This document shows, piece by piece, positions 23,183-29,943 of a stretch of DNA of 34,148 bases. The notes beneath the pieces are model-generated. The model made no database searches. It saw only the letters and a program-made list of their open reading frames with translations, and was not told the DNA's origin. The stretch's first letter is position 1. The number at the start of each line of letters is the position of its first letter. The DNA is from Thermoleophilia bacterium (GTDB taxonomy: Bacteria; Actinomycetota; Thermoleophilia; Miltoncostaeales; Miltoncostaeaceae). Location: positions 1 through 34,148 of the forward strand of contig JAFMJQ010000165.1 in assembly GCA_017853415.1 (NCBI GenBank), in the 5' to 3' direction. The translations under genes were made by a program, and so were the position numbers.

Positions 23183-23734
23183 ATGACTGAACTATTAGAA
23201 GAACTAAAATCCATCTTTTCTGTAACCGAACCGGGTCTAGTAATTGACAGAGAGTTTATTGAACTCCGTGATAACATGAAAACTCGCCTGAATCAAGGCG
23301 GTAGAAATGACTTTAAATTTACCAAAGACATTGACTGCTTGATGCTCGAAGAATGGCTCATCAAAAAGAATATTGTTCTTGGTCCATTGGATGAACACCT
23401 TACAAAAGGTGGAGCATGTGTCTATGACTGCCGTATTGAGTTGCTAAATAGCACGGCATATGTCGACTTCAAATGCATCGATCAAAACCTGTATTATAAC
23501 GTTTCTGAGCAGAAAATGGTAACCCATCCATGGGTACAAGAAGGCATTGACAAAGGTCTTCTGACTCATTACTGTTTTTATCAAATGATTCGACCTGAAG
23601 ATCGTCCGTTGCAAGAAAACGATGTAGTGACATTCAAACTTATCAATGTACTTAATTCTCAATATGTGTTAGATTCGTTAATGCCCTCACAATATGAAGG
23701 CAAATATTATAAGGTGAACAAGTATGACCAATGA
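23183..23734 (+). CDS. Unknown protein, possible second nuclease-fold gene
   Basis: A 183-residue protein. ACVYDCRIELLNSTAYVDFKCID (residues 78-100) contains Asp82 and, after a beta hairpin, D-F-K (Asp95, Lys97), a spacing compatible with a PD-(D/E)xK core; a C-terminal helix-strand segment follows. The motif is short and this may be chance. It lies between the putative restriction-fold gene and the modification operon, and its end overlaps the next gene. No ribosome binding site is evident, consistent with a near-leaderless mRNA from the adjacent promoter. Confidence 0.55.
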   Translation: MTELLEELKSIFSVTEPGLVIDREFIELRDNMKTRLNQGGRNDFKFTKDIDCLMLEEWLIKKNIVLGPLDEHLTKGGACVYDCRIELLNSTAYVDFKCIDQNLYYNVSEQKMVTHPWVQEGIDKGLLTHYCFYQMIRPEDRPLQENDVVTFKLINVLNSQYVLDSLMPSQYEGKYYKVNKYDQ

Positions 23735-24092
23735 ACGTGAATCAGTAAAAGTCCTGCAAGAATGTATCGACCTGCAGATTAGAAAGTCGCAAGACTATCA
23801 GAACCCCAACTCGAATGTAGTGCAGGCAATGCACTATCGCCGTGGCGTAGACTCTATCCATGACACCATGCATGGCAAGATGCTTCGTGCCCAGTCTCTT
23901 CTCGAGTCTGGTTCTGCAGCCAACTTCGAATCTCTCGAAGACACCTACAAAGATCTTATCAACTATGCCAGCTTTGCTGTCTCGTACATCCGTGGCAAGA
24001 TGGAAGGCCAAGATCCTAATCGTGACTTCCTCAACCGTCCAATTATCGACGGCTCAAAGATTGGTGGCAACTCCAGCGTGGCAACTAAGTAA
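23724..24092 (+). CDS. Nucleotide-modification-associated protein (DUF1599/Nmad1-like)
   Basis: A 122-residue helical protein: an N-terminal helix (VKVLQECIDLQIRKSQDYQNP), then RRGVDSIHDTMHGKMLRAQSLLES and FESLEDTYKDLINYASFAVSYI. The K-x-x-DY...KMLR...ES-x-xDT-x-xDLxNYA pattern matches DUF1599 (nucleotide modification associated domain 1) as I recall it. That family is typically found beside thymidylate-synthase/hydroxymethylase genes in phages; its biochemical role is not established. It overlaps the preceding gene by 11 bases and its TAA overlaps the ATG of the gp42 homologue. Confidence 0.68.
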   Translation: MTNERESVKVLQECIDLQIRKSQDYQNPNSNVVQAMHYRRGVDSIHDTMHGKMLRAQSLLESGSAANFESLEDTYKDLINYASFAVSYIRGKMEGQDPNRDFLNRPIIDGSKIGGNSSVATK

Positions 24093-24742
24093 TGCTTAAG
24101 GTTGAACACATTCGTGAACACTTCATTGAAGAACTGAATTATGGTCGGTTTGTCACCGACAAGACAGGTGTCAAGACCATCGAGATGATTGGTGCCACAT
24201 TCGAAGCCAATCATCCATCAATCTTCGGCGATGTAAATGAGGATTACATTCAACGCGAACTTGACTGGTACAAGTCAATGTCGCTGTATGTTGATGATAT
24301 TCCTGGTGTTACTCCTGCTATCTGGAAACAGGTTGCTTCGACTGAAGGTAAGATTAACTCCAACTATGGTTGGGCAATCTATAGTGAAGACAACGGATTG
24401 CAGTATCTCAATGTCCTCGATGAATTGACTGCCAATCCTAACAGTCGTCGTGCTGTGATGATCTATACTCGTCCTACTATGTGGTCTGACTATAATCATA
24501 ACGGCATGAGTGACTTCATGTGCACCAATGCTGTACAGTACATGATTCGTGATGGTCAGCTGGTTGCCGTAGTTCAGATGCGTTCTAATGACGTTGTCTT
24601 CGGCTATCGTAACGACTATGCATGGCAAAAGTATGTTGCAGATATGCTGACTAAAGATTTAGGTCTTGACGTAGAACCAAAGATCATCTGGAATGTTGGT
24701 AACCTTCATGTCTATGAACGTCACTTTGATAAGGTAGTCTAA
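24092..24742 (+). CDS. 42: dCMP hydroxymethylase (T4 gp42 family)
   Basis: Converts dCMP to 5-hydroxymethyl-dCMP with methylene-tetrahydrofolate, so that the phage can build DNA with hydroxymethylcytosine. Similarity to T4 gp42 runs along almost the whole length: VTDKTGVKTIE, IQRELDWYKS, INSNYGWAIYSEDN, MSDFMCTNAVQYMIRD and MRSNDVVFGYRNDYAWQKYV. Catalytic Cys144, Glu56 and the cytosine-selecting Asp175 correspond to T4 Cys148, Glu60 and Asp179 with a constant offset of four. Asp rather than Asn at that last position argues for dCMP over dUMP as substrate. It has 216 residues; the C-terminal ~30 residues of the T4 enzyme (246) are absent. It is coupled by overlap to both neighbours. Confidence 0.92.
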   Translation: MLKVEHIREHFIEELNYGRFVTDKTGVKTIEMIGATFEANHPSIFGDVNEDYIQRELDWYKSMSLYVDDIPGVTPAIWKQVASTEGKINSNYGWAIYSEDNGLQYLNVLDELTANPNSRRAVMIYTRPTMWSDYNHNGMSDFMCTNAVQYMIRDGQLVAVVQMRSNDVVFGYRNDYAWQKYVADMLTKDLGLDVEPKIIWNVGNLHVYERHFDKVV

Positions 24743-25185
24743 TGAATAAATGGTCTGAACGTTATATGGATATCGCCAAGTCGGTTGCTACTTGGTCAAA
24801 GGATCCATCCACAAAGGTCGGAGCCGTGGTGGTAGGAGACAAAGGTCAGATCCTCAGTCAGGGATACAATGGCTTTCCTCGTGATGTCAAGGATACTAAA
24901 GACCGTTATGAAAACCGTGAAGAGAAGTACAAGTACATCGTACATGGTGAGATGAATGCAATCTATAATGCATGTCATTCGGGTGCTTCTCTGAACGGTG
25001 CAACTTTGTATGTGACGGGTCTGCCTGTCTGTTCTGAGTGTGCAAAGGGTATCATTCAGGTCGGCATCAAGAAGGTAATCATGCAGTATCCTAAGGATAT
25101 CAGTAAGACATGGAGAGACTCAATGGTTATAACACTGAAGATGTTCCAGGAAGCTGGTGTTACCTTTATTTGTCATGAGGAATAA
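24742..25185 (+). CDS. cd: dCMP deaminase
   Basis: Zinc enzyme that turns dCMP into dUMP, feeding dTTP synthesis and setting the C/T precursor ratio. It has 147 residues (T4 Cd: 193). Motifs: HGEMNA (zinc His and proton-shuttle Glu; Gly instead of the usual Ala in HAE) and PVCSECAKGIIQVGIKKV (PxxC-x-x-C zinc ligands), with DPSTKVGAVVV near the N-terminus. It competes for the same substrate as the hydroxymethylase encoded directly upstream, and the two genes overlap (TAATG). Confidence 0.93.
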   Translation: MNKWSERYMDIAKSVATWSKDPSTKVGAVVVGDKGQILSQGYNGFPRDVKDTKDRYENREEKYKYIVHGEMNAIYNACHSGASLNGATLYVTGLPVCSECAKGIIQVGIKKVIMQYPKDISKTWRDSMVITLKMFQEAGVTFICHEE

Positions 25186-25528
25186 GGTACTAGTTGTCGG
25201 TATCAATCCTTCTTTCAAGAAGAAAAAGAATCCGACACTTATCCGTCTTCATCGCTGGATGGAAGAACTTGGTTGTAAACCATTCTCATTCACGAATGTA
25301 ATACACAAAGAAGGTGTGTACAATAAGTCGGATATAGATTATAATTGGATTAATGAATGCAGCCGAGGCTATGACAAGATCATATGCCTCGGTGGTTTCG
25401 TATCATCGGCTATGGCCGATATCCCACATCACATGATGCCTCACCCATCTCCTCTGAACAGACGGCTAAATAGTCCCGAGTATGAGAGACAACAACTAGA
25501 TCTGGCAATGGAATATCTATGGAACTGA
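25175..25528 (+). CDS. Small uracil-DNA-glycosylase-superfamily protein
   Basis: A 117-residue protein with two signatures of the UDG fold: VLVVGINPS (residues 6-13, the first glycosylase motif region) and MPHPSPLN (88-95, like the HPSPL motif of UDG/MUG enzymes). The middle (YDKIICLGGFVSSAM) fits the strand that carries the second motif. It is half the length of a normal UDG, so it is a minimal version and may not be a classical uracil glycosylase. The ATG at 25175 lies inside the end of the dCMP deaminase gene; the earlier TTG 25157 is less likely. A promoter is embedded inside the gene. A role in editing or processing modified bases is inferred from context only. Confidence 0.65.
   Translation: MRNKVLVVGINPSFKKKKNPTLIRLHRWMEELGCKPFSFTNVIHKEGVYNKSDIDYNWINECSRGYDKIICLGGFVSSAMADIPHHMMPHPSPLNRRLNSPEYERQQLDLAMEYLWN
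25317..25345 (+). promoter_or_regulatory. Internal early-type promoter for the downstream modification genes
   Basis: TGTACA (25317-25322), 17 bases, exact TATAAT (25340-25345). It lies within the UDG-like coding sequence, about 175 bases upstream of ATG 25519, and can express the following genes separately from 42 and cd. Confidence 0.75.
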
Positions 25529-26667
25529 CACAATACTATGATGAATATCTTCGTTACTTTGAACTGGCCAAGGACCAACAGGCAAAGTGTAACCTAGGCA
25601 CAGTTCCCTATCTTGAAAGTAATATGAACGACGATCTGTTGGAGAACGTCGAACTCTATGATGTCGTCGAACGTAAGTTCGCCGGCTTTTCTCAGATTGT
25701 AAATGATGTGTTCTATGGTTGGACTCCTGAACATCCATACTTCCATAAGATGAAACAAGGCTTCCACACACGTGAGCGTGGGTACATCGCCCGTGACTGG
25801 ACTGGCAAGCATGCCGACTTCAGTCTGCCAGAGTGGCTGTACGTATTTCTTCTTCACCGCATAACCGGTTCTGGCATTAACTATTCGAGGAAGCCATCCG
25901 GATATCACAACACAATCTTGCCTCATCTCTATGAAGCTGACTCGATTGAATGGATGGTTCGTAAGTTAAACCACTATCCACATCCATTCTATACCTCAGT
26001 CGGTTATCAGTTTCCTTCCTTCCCAAAAATCCCGGCAGGTACAAACTATCAAAGAGGTGGCGACTACTATCTCTCAGAATATGCTCCGAAGCTTTGCCGT
26101 GAGTTAGCCGAATGGCTTGAGCAGTCAAATGCCAAGAAGGACATGCGTGAGATTGGTGAATGGTTGTTCGAATGGAATACCAGGCACGGTCTTAGAGTCT
26201 ACCGTTTCCAGTATGCTGCATTTGTTGCCGATATTGCTGACTGGTACCCGCAATATGTTAATCTGGATAGCATGTTCTACTATGGCACGAATGCGGTGGA
26301 ATGCATATCATATTTGGCTGTCAACACCGATAAGTTGAAGAAGGAAGCCTTCCTTGATAAAGTGATGGATAAGATCTACGCCGACACTGGTGCGTATCCA
26401 TACAATGCAGAAGATGTGTGCTGCGACTTTATCAGATGGGTTGAGAACTATGTCAAGCCAGGAGCAGACTATAACCATCTTGACTTCGACTCTGTTTGGT
26501 CCTCGTGTAAAATTAAAGACCATCCGTATGGACGTCAACGTGCGATGTTGGACCTGGGCCTAATAAAAACATTTAACTTGATGACATCACATCCGTCCGA
26601 TGATACTGTTATTAAAGCCGCCGGTATATCTGTGGAACAATACAAAGAAATGGTGAAAGCGCTATGA
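25519..26667 (+). CDS. Unrecognised 382-residue protein, candidate DNA base hypermodification enzyme
   Basis: A 382-residue, mainly helical protein rich in Tyr, Trp and His. Distinct blocks: SLPEWLYVFLLHRITGSGINY (~94-114), YHNTILPHLYEADSIEWMVRKL (~122-144), FPSFPKIPAGTNYQRGGDYYLSEYAPKLCRELAEWL (~166-200) and a C-terminal ICCDF-like / WVENYVKPGADY region. The helical layout recalls the DNA-glycosylase-like families (amino acid:DNA transferase and aGPT-pyrophosphorylase types) described in phage base-hypermodification loci, but I cannot confirm membership from sequence alone. Its place between 42-cd and a PLP enzyme, with overlapping starts and stops on both sides, is the main reason for the suggestion. 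Confidence 0.45.
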   Translation: MELTQYYDEYLRYFELAKDQQAKCNLGTVPYLESNMNDDLLENVELYDVVERKFAGFSQIVNDVFYGWTPEHPYFHKMKQGFHTRERGYIARDWTGKHADFSLPEWLYVFLLHRITGSGINYSRKPSGYHNTILPHLYEADSIEWMVRKLNHYPHPFYTSVGYQFPSFPKIPAGTNYQRGGDYYLSEYAPKLCRELAEWLEQSNAKKDMREIGEWLFEWNTRHGLRVYRFQYAAFVADIADWYPQYVNLDSMFYYGTNAVECISYLAVNTDKLKKEAFLDKVMDKIYADTGAYPYNAEDVCCDFIRWVENYVKPGADYNHLDFDSVWSSCKIKDHPYGRQRAMLDLGLIKTFNLMTSHPSDDTVIKAAGISVEQYKEMVKAL

Positions 26668-27566
26668 GTCATGATAAACACATAACCGATGGTTATAACC
26701 AGGATGTAGGTTACCGTTCTTGGGAAGAGGCCAAGGACTACTATCTAAACCTTGCTGCCACATGGACCGATCCCTATCCAGATCCGGTTGTAACTGTGCA
26801 TGATGGTGTGCGTTGTGTACGTGACGATCTTATCACAGGAACTAAGGTGCGCGGCGGTGACTGTCTAATTTCAAGAATCAATCAGTCGACTATTGTATAC
26901 GTACAGCCACGTACGGGTCTTGCAGGTGTATCCATCCTTGATGTTGCTAAACGTCATAATAAGAAGGTGAAGTTGTTCATGCCTTCTGCTCAACGGATTT
27001 CACACCACCAGGCATGTTGTATCGAACAGGGTGCAGAGGCATCATTCCATCGTATCGCTGCAATGCCGAACCTGAACAAGATCGCCAAGGAATGGGCAGA
27101 CCAGAACGACGATGCATTCTTCGTTCCGCTTGGCCTAAAGCATGAACTCGTCACTGCTGGTATCGTCAAGGCTGCATCAAAGATTGAAGCACCAGATGAA
27201 GTATACGTAGCCATCTCGACTGGCGTTCTTTCGAGAGCAATGCAGATTGCATGGCCGAATGCCAAGTTCTACTCGGTTGCTGTATCACGTAACCTGAAAG
27301 CTGGTGAACTCGGTCGTGCTGATGTTATCTCTGACCCTATGGCATTCCAGCAGAGTGAGAAGCCTGAGAATCTGCCACCGTTTCCATGCATAGATACATA
27401 TGATGGTAAGGTATGGAAGTACATTCCAAAGAATACCGGCCGCAATATCCTGTTCTGGAACGTTGGCGCAGAACCGGTTCTCAACGATCCTACCATCTAT
27501 GATCGCGTAAATAGTTATCGCGATTGGCCAAAAAAATGTGTACATTTTGCCCAACTTGATGTATAG
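26664..27566 (+). CDS. Putative PLP-dependent enzyme, fold type II
   Basis: A 300-residue protein resembling the tryptophan synthase beta / cysteine synthase / ACC deaminase fold. The segment VRDDLITGTKVRGGDCLIS (residues 52-70) mirrors the KRDDL...GxNKxRK motif of the ACC-deaminase and D-cysteine-desulfhydrase group, making Lys61 the likely PLP-binding lysine. SILDVAKRHNKKVKLFMPSAQRISHHQACCIEQGAEA follows the pattern 'leave the cofactor domain, MPxx...GA' of the family; EVYVAISTGVLSRAMQIAWP may be the phosphate-binding region. It could supply or alter an amino-acid-derived substituent on a modified base, by analogy with PLP enzymes in other hypermodification clusters. The substrate is unknown. 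ATG overlaps the previous stop. Confidence 0.55.
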   Translation: MSHDKHITDGYNQDVGYRSWEEAKDYYLNLAATWTDPYPDPVVTVHDGVRCVRDDLITGTKVRGGDCLISRINQSTIVYVQPRTGLAGVSILDVAKRHNKKVKLFMPSAQRISHHQACCIEQGAEASFHRIAAMPNLNKIAKEWADQNDDAFFVPLGLKHELVTAGIVKAASKIEAPDEVYVAISTGVLSRAMQIAWPNAKFYSVAVSRNLKAGELGRADVISDPMAFQQSEKPENLPPFPCIDTYDGKVWKYIPKNTGRNILFWNVGAEPVLNDPTIYDRVNSYRDWPKKCVHFAQLDV

Positions 27567-27567
27567 T
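27539..27567 (+). promoter_or_regulatory. Early-type promoter before the SGNH-like gene
   Basis: TGTACA (27539-27544), 17 bases, TATAGT (27562-27567; 5 of 6). The -10 overlaps the stop of the PLP gene and ends seven bases before ATG 27575, so a transcript from here would be leaderless or start inside the next gene. Confidence 0.6.
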
Positions 27568-27574
27568 GAATAAT

Positions 27575-28606
27575 ATGAGCATACTAATCACATCCCCATT
27601 CACCCACATATCGTCTAACATCCATTCGCATCGTGCAGCCCAGGCGGCAATATATGCAGACCAGTTAGAGGATGCCGGATACACTGTACATCTAGACCGT
27701 ACTGGTGATATCCATCCTGATATCAATTCATTCGATACTATCTGTGTCTATCACGGCAATGACTGGGGTGGATCTCTTAACCTATTTGGTGGAATGAAAA
27801 ACTACGGTAATATCGACAACCTGATTCGCTACTCTCAATTTAAGGGTATTGTGAAATCGTTGTGGATCGATCATCCTAAATATTCTGAGATGCTCGAGCC
27901 ACGTATGAAGGGTGATATCCATCCTGACTGGGCAAAGGTTGACTGGGAAAACCTGAAGCGTATCGAGAATACTGCTGTGACTCTTAGGCAGATGACGGCA
28001 ACAACAAAGGTGGTTGCCGGTGATAGCCATGCTATCTGCATGTATCGTCCAGGTTGGTTTGTTAACTCAGTGCCTTTCAAGACTCTACACGGTGCACTCA
28101 AGGAAGGTCTGAGTACGTTCATTCAACCGCATCATGAGATTGCTGAGTTCTACTTTGGCAACATCGATGTGCGTCACCATCTGATGCGTCAGGCAAATCC
28201 TGAAGAGGCAACTCGTGATCTTGCTAAAAGATACTATGAGCAACTATCTCAACTAGATCTGGCCAAGGTATATGCCTATGAACTGCTACCTATCGAGAAT
28301 GAGTCTCGTGCATTGCCGAAGACTGGTTACTATAAGGGTACACCGTTCTACGGTGCATGGGAACATCGTGAGACTGTTCGCCTGATCTTCAAGGATGAGA
28401 TGAAGAAACTTTGTGCACAAGGTAGTGTCAACTTCATTGAATGGGTTGACTACCTCATGAATGATAAGGGTGAACTTGACTTTGCTCACATGGAGAAACC
28501 AAAGTCTGTCCATCTTTCCCGTGATTCCTATCCACACTGGCAAGGTCGTAAATGGAGCGGCTTGTCTGAAACTAAACCATCAACACTAGAGGACTTTTTT
28601 ATATAA
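27575..28606 (+). CDS. SGNH-hydrolase-like protein of the modification operon
   Basis: A 343-residue protein. An N-terminal part (to ~100) has a Rossmann-like look (ILITSPFTHISSN, then FDTICVYHGNDWGGSLN). The middle carries KVVAGDSHA (GDSH at ~149-152), the usual nucleophile block I of SGNH proteins, then EFYFGNIDVRHHL (~192-205), similar to the FGEIDxRxH block seen in some acyl-ester hydrolases/transferases, and a C-terminal KSVHLSRDSYPHW that may supply the Asp/His pair. It could add or remove an acyl group on a sugar or base substituent; this is speculation. ATG 27575 is chosen; GTG 27566 is in frame but lies within the stop and -10 region. Confidence 0.5.
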   Translation: MSILITSPFTHISSNIHSHRAAQAAIYADQLEDAGYTVHLDRTGDIHPDINSFDTICVYHGNDWGGSLNLFGGMKNYGNIDNLIRYSQFKGIVKSLWIDHPKYSEMLEPRMKGDIHPDWAKVDWENLKRIENTAVTLRQMTATTKVVAGDSHAICMYRPGWFVNSVPFKTLHGALKEGLSTFIQPHHEIAEFYFGNIDVRHHLMRQANPEEATRDLAKRYYEQLSQLDLAKVYAYELLPIENESRALPKTGYYKGTPFYGAWEHRETVRLIFKDEMKKLCAQGSVNFIEWVDYLMNDKGELDFAHMEKPKSVHLSRDSYPHWQGRKWSGLSETKPSTLEDFFI

Positions 28607-29043
28607 TGAGCGCAAAAAGGATTGAAGAAGAAATGAGCGATGCAGGAAAACTTACAATAGGACATGGATCTACTTTGAATGCAACTGGTATACCTGGAAC
28701 CGAAGGCCCTCCTGGTAAAATGGGAACCATTGCAACTTTTATTCCAGGAATTAAAGCAAAGCATTTAATCGAGTATAAATACAATGAAGGCGAATCACTC
28801 AAAGAAATTCAGTCTTACATTGATGCTACGTACGATCAGCATTATTCCCGAAATAAATTCCAAGCAACAGAATTCATCATTGATGCAGGCCACGGCACCG
28901 GTTTCAATATCGGGAATATGATGAAGTACACACAGCGTTACGGTCGCAAAGGCGATCCAGCCGAATGGCGCAAAGACCTGATGAAGGTTATCCACTATGC
29001 AATTATGCAACTCCACGTCCATGACACAGAAAATAAGGATTAA
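28606..29043 (+). CDS. DUF3310-type protein with a collagen-like N-terminal stretch
   Basis: A 145-residue protein. The C-terminal half, YSRNKFQATEFIIDAGHGTGFNIGNMMKYTQRYGRKG followed by WRKDLMKVIHYAIMQL, is the DUF3310 pattern (helical; family that includes the T7 gp1.7 nucleotide-kinase region). The N-terminal ~60 residues are unlike it and contain GIPGTEGPPGKMG, four Gly-x-y triplets as in collagen-like phage proteins. The N-terminal half is also more AT-rich, so this may be a fusion. TAATG overlap with the preceding gene. A nucleotide-metabolism role is likely but the reaction is unproven. Confidence 0.68.
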   Translation: MSAKRIEEEMSDAGKLTIGHGSTLNATGIPGTEGPPGKMGTIATFIPGIKAKHLIEYKYNEGESLKEIQSYIDATYDQHYSRNKFQATEFIIDAGHGTGFNIGNMMKYTQRYGRKGDPAEWRKDLMKVIHYAIMQLHVHDTENKD

Positions 29044-29045
29044 TT

Positions 29046-29906
29046 ATGGGAATTGAAATTAACGTACCAATTGAAAAGTTGCGTGAGCGCAAGCTCTTTG
29101 TAGCGGCTCCTATGTATGGCGGACAGTGCGCCGGCATGTTCACTCGCTCAATCGCCGATCTCTCGGCACTATGTACCCACTACGGTATTCAGGTTCGATT
29201 CTACTTCCTCTTCAATGAGTCGCTGATTACTCGTGCACGTAACTACTGTGCTGACGAGTTCATGCGTTCAGGTGACACCCACCTGATGTTCATCGACTCG
29301 GATATCGGTTTCAACGCCAACGACGTGATTGCATTGCTTGCTCTACAGTCGCAGAATCCAGAAGATGATGACTATGATATCATCGCAGGTCCTTATCCAA
29401 AGAAGTGTATCAGCTGGGAAAAGATCAAGCTTGCAGTTGACAAGGGCTTCGCCGATGAAGATCCTAATCAGCTTGAGAAGTATGTAGGCGACTATGTCTT
29501 CAATCCTGCTGGTGATCGTGGTGAGATTCCACTCGGTGAACCGGTTGAAGTTCTCGAAGCTGGTACCGGATTCATGATGATCCGTCGTAACACTTTCGAC
29601 AAGTTTGCTGAAGCTTATCCTCAGCAGATGTACAAGCCTGACCATGTTCGCACAGAACACTTTGATGGTTCACGTGAGATCATGGCCTTCTTCGATACGC
29701 CTATCTGTCCAGACACGAAGCGTTACCTGTCGGAAGACTACATGTTCTGTCAGTGGACACGTAATGCTGGTATGAAGGTATGGTTCTGCCCATGGATGCA
29801 ACTACAACACGTCGGCATGTATGTCTTCGGTGGTAGCCTTGTTGACCTGGCTCAGATCGGTGCAGCAGCCACGGCTGATGTCGGTCAATTAAAGAAGAAA
29901 AAGTAA
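29046..29906 (+). CDS. GT-A type glycosyltransferase, candidate DNA-base glucosyl/arabinosyl transferase
   Basis: A 286-residue protein of the family-2-like GT-A fold: KLFVAAPMYGGQCAG at the N-terminal strand, NYCADEFMRSGDTHLMFIDSDIGF with the DxD metal/nucleotide-sugar motif (residues 84-86), EAGTGFMMIRRNTFDKF, and SEDYMFCQWTRNAGMKVWFCP with the catalytic-base region (ED). It ends in a basic KKKK tail. No membrane segment or signal, so it acts in the cytoplasm. In a phage with dCMP hydroxymethylase, a soluble GT next to the clamp genes could glycosylate hydroxymethylcytosine; modification of a virion protein or host polysaccharide precursor is the alternative. Confidence 0.7.
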   Translation: MGIEINVPIEKLRERKLFVAAPMYGGQCAGMFTRSIADLSALCTHYGIQVRFYFLFNESLITRARNYCADEFMRSGDTHLMFIDSDIGFNANDVIALLALQSQNPEDDDYDIIAGPYPKKCISWEKIKLAVDKGFADEDPNQLEKYVGDYVFNPAGDRGEIPLGEPVEVLEAGTGFMMIRRNTFDKFAEAYPQQMYKPDHVRTEHFDGSREIMAFFDTPICPDTKRYLSEDYMFCQWTRNAGMKVWFCPWMQLQHVGMYVFGGSLVDLAQIGAAATADVGQLKKKK

Positions 29907-29914
29907 AATAGTGA

Positions 29915-29943
29915 TGTACACTTATCCGCAGTCATGCTATACT
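29915..29943 (+). promoter_or_regulatory. Early-type promoter of gene 45
   Basis: TGTACA (29915-29920), 17 bases, TATACT (29938-29943) with an extended TGC before it. It lies in the 80-base gap before the sliding-clamp gene and drives 45, probably with 44, 62 and regA. Confidence 0.8.

Noticed and set aside
24092-24742. Annotation as thymidylate synthase or dUMP hydroxymethylase
   Set aside because: The sequence matches T4 gp42 in nearly every block and has Asp, not Asn, at the pyrimidine-selecting position, so dCMP hydroxymethylase is the better call.
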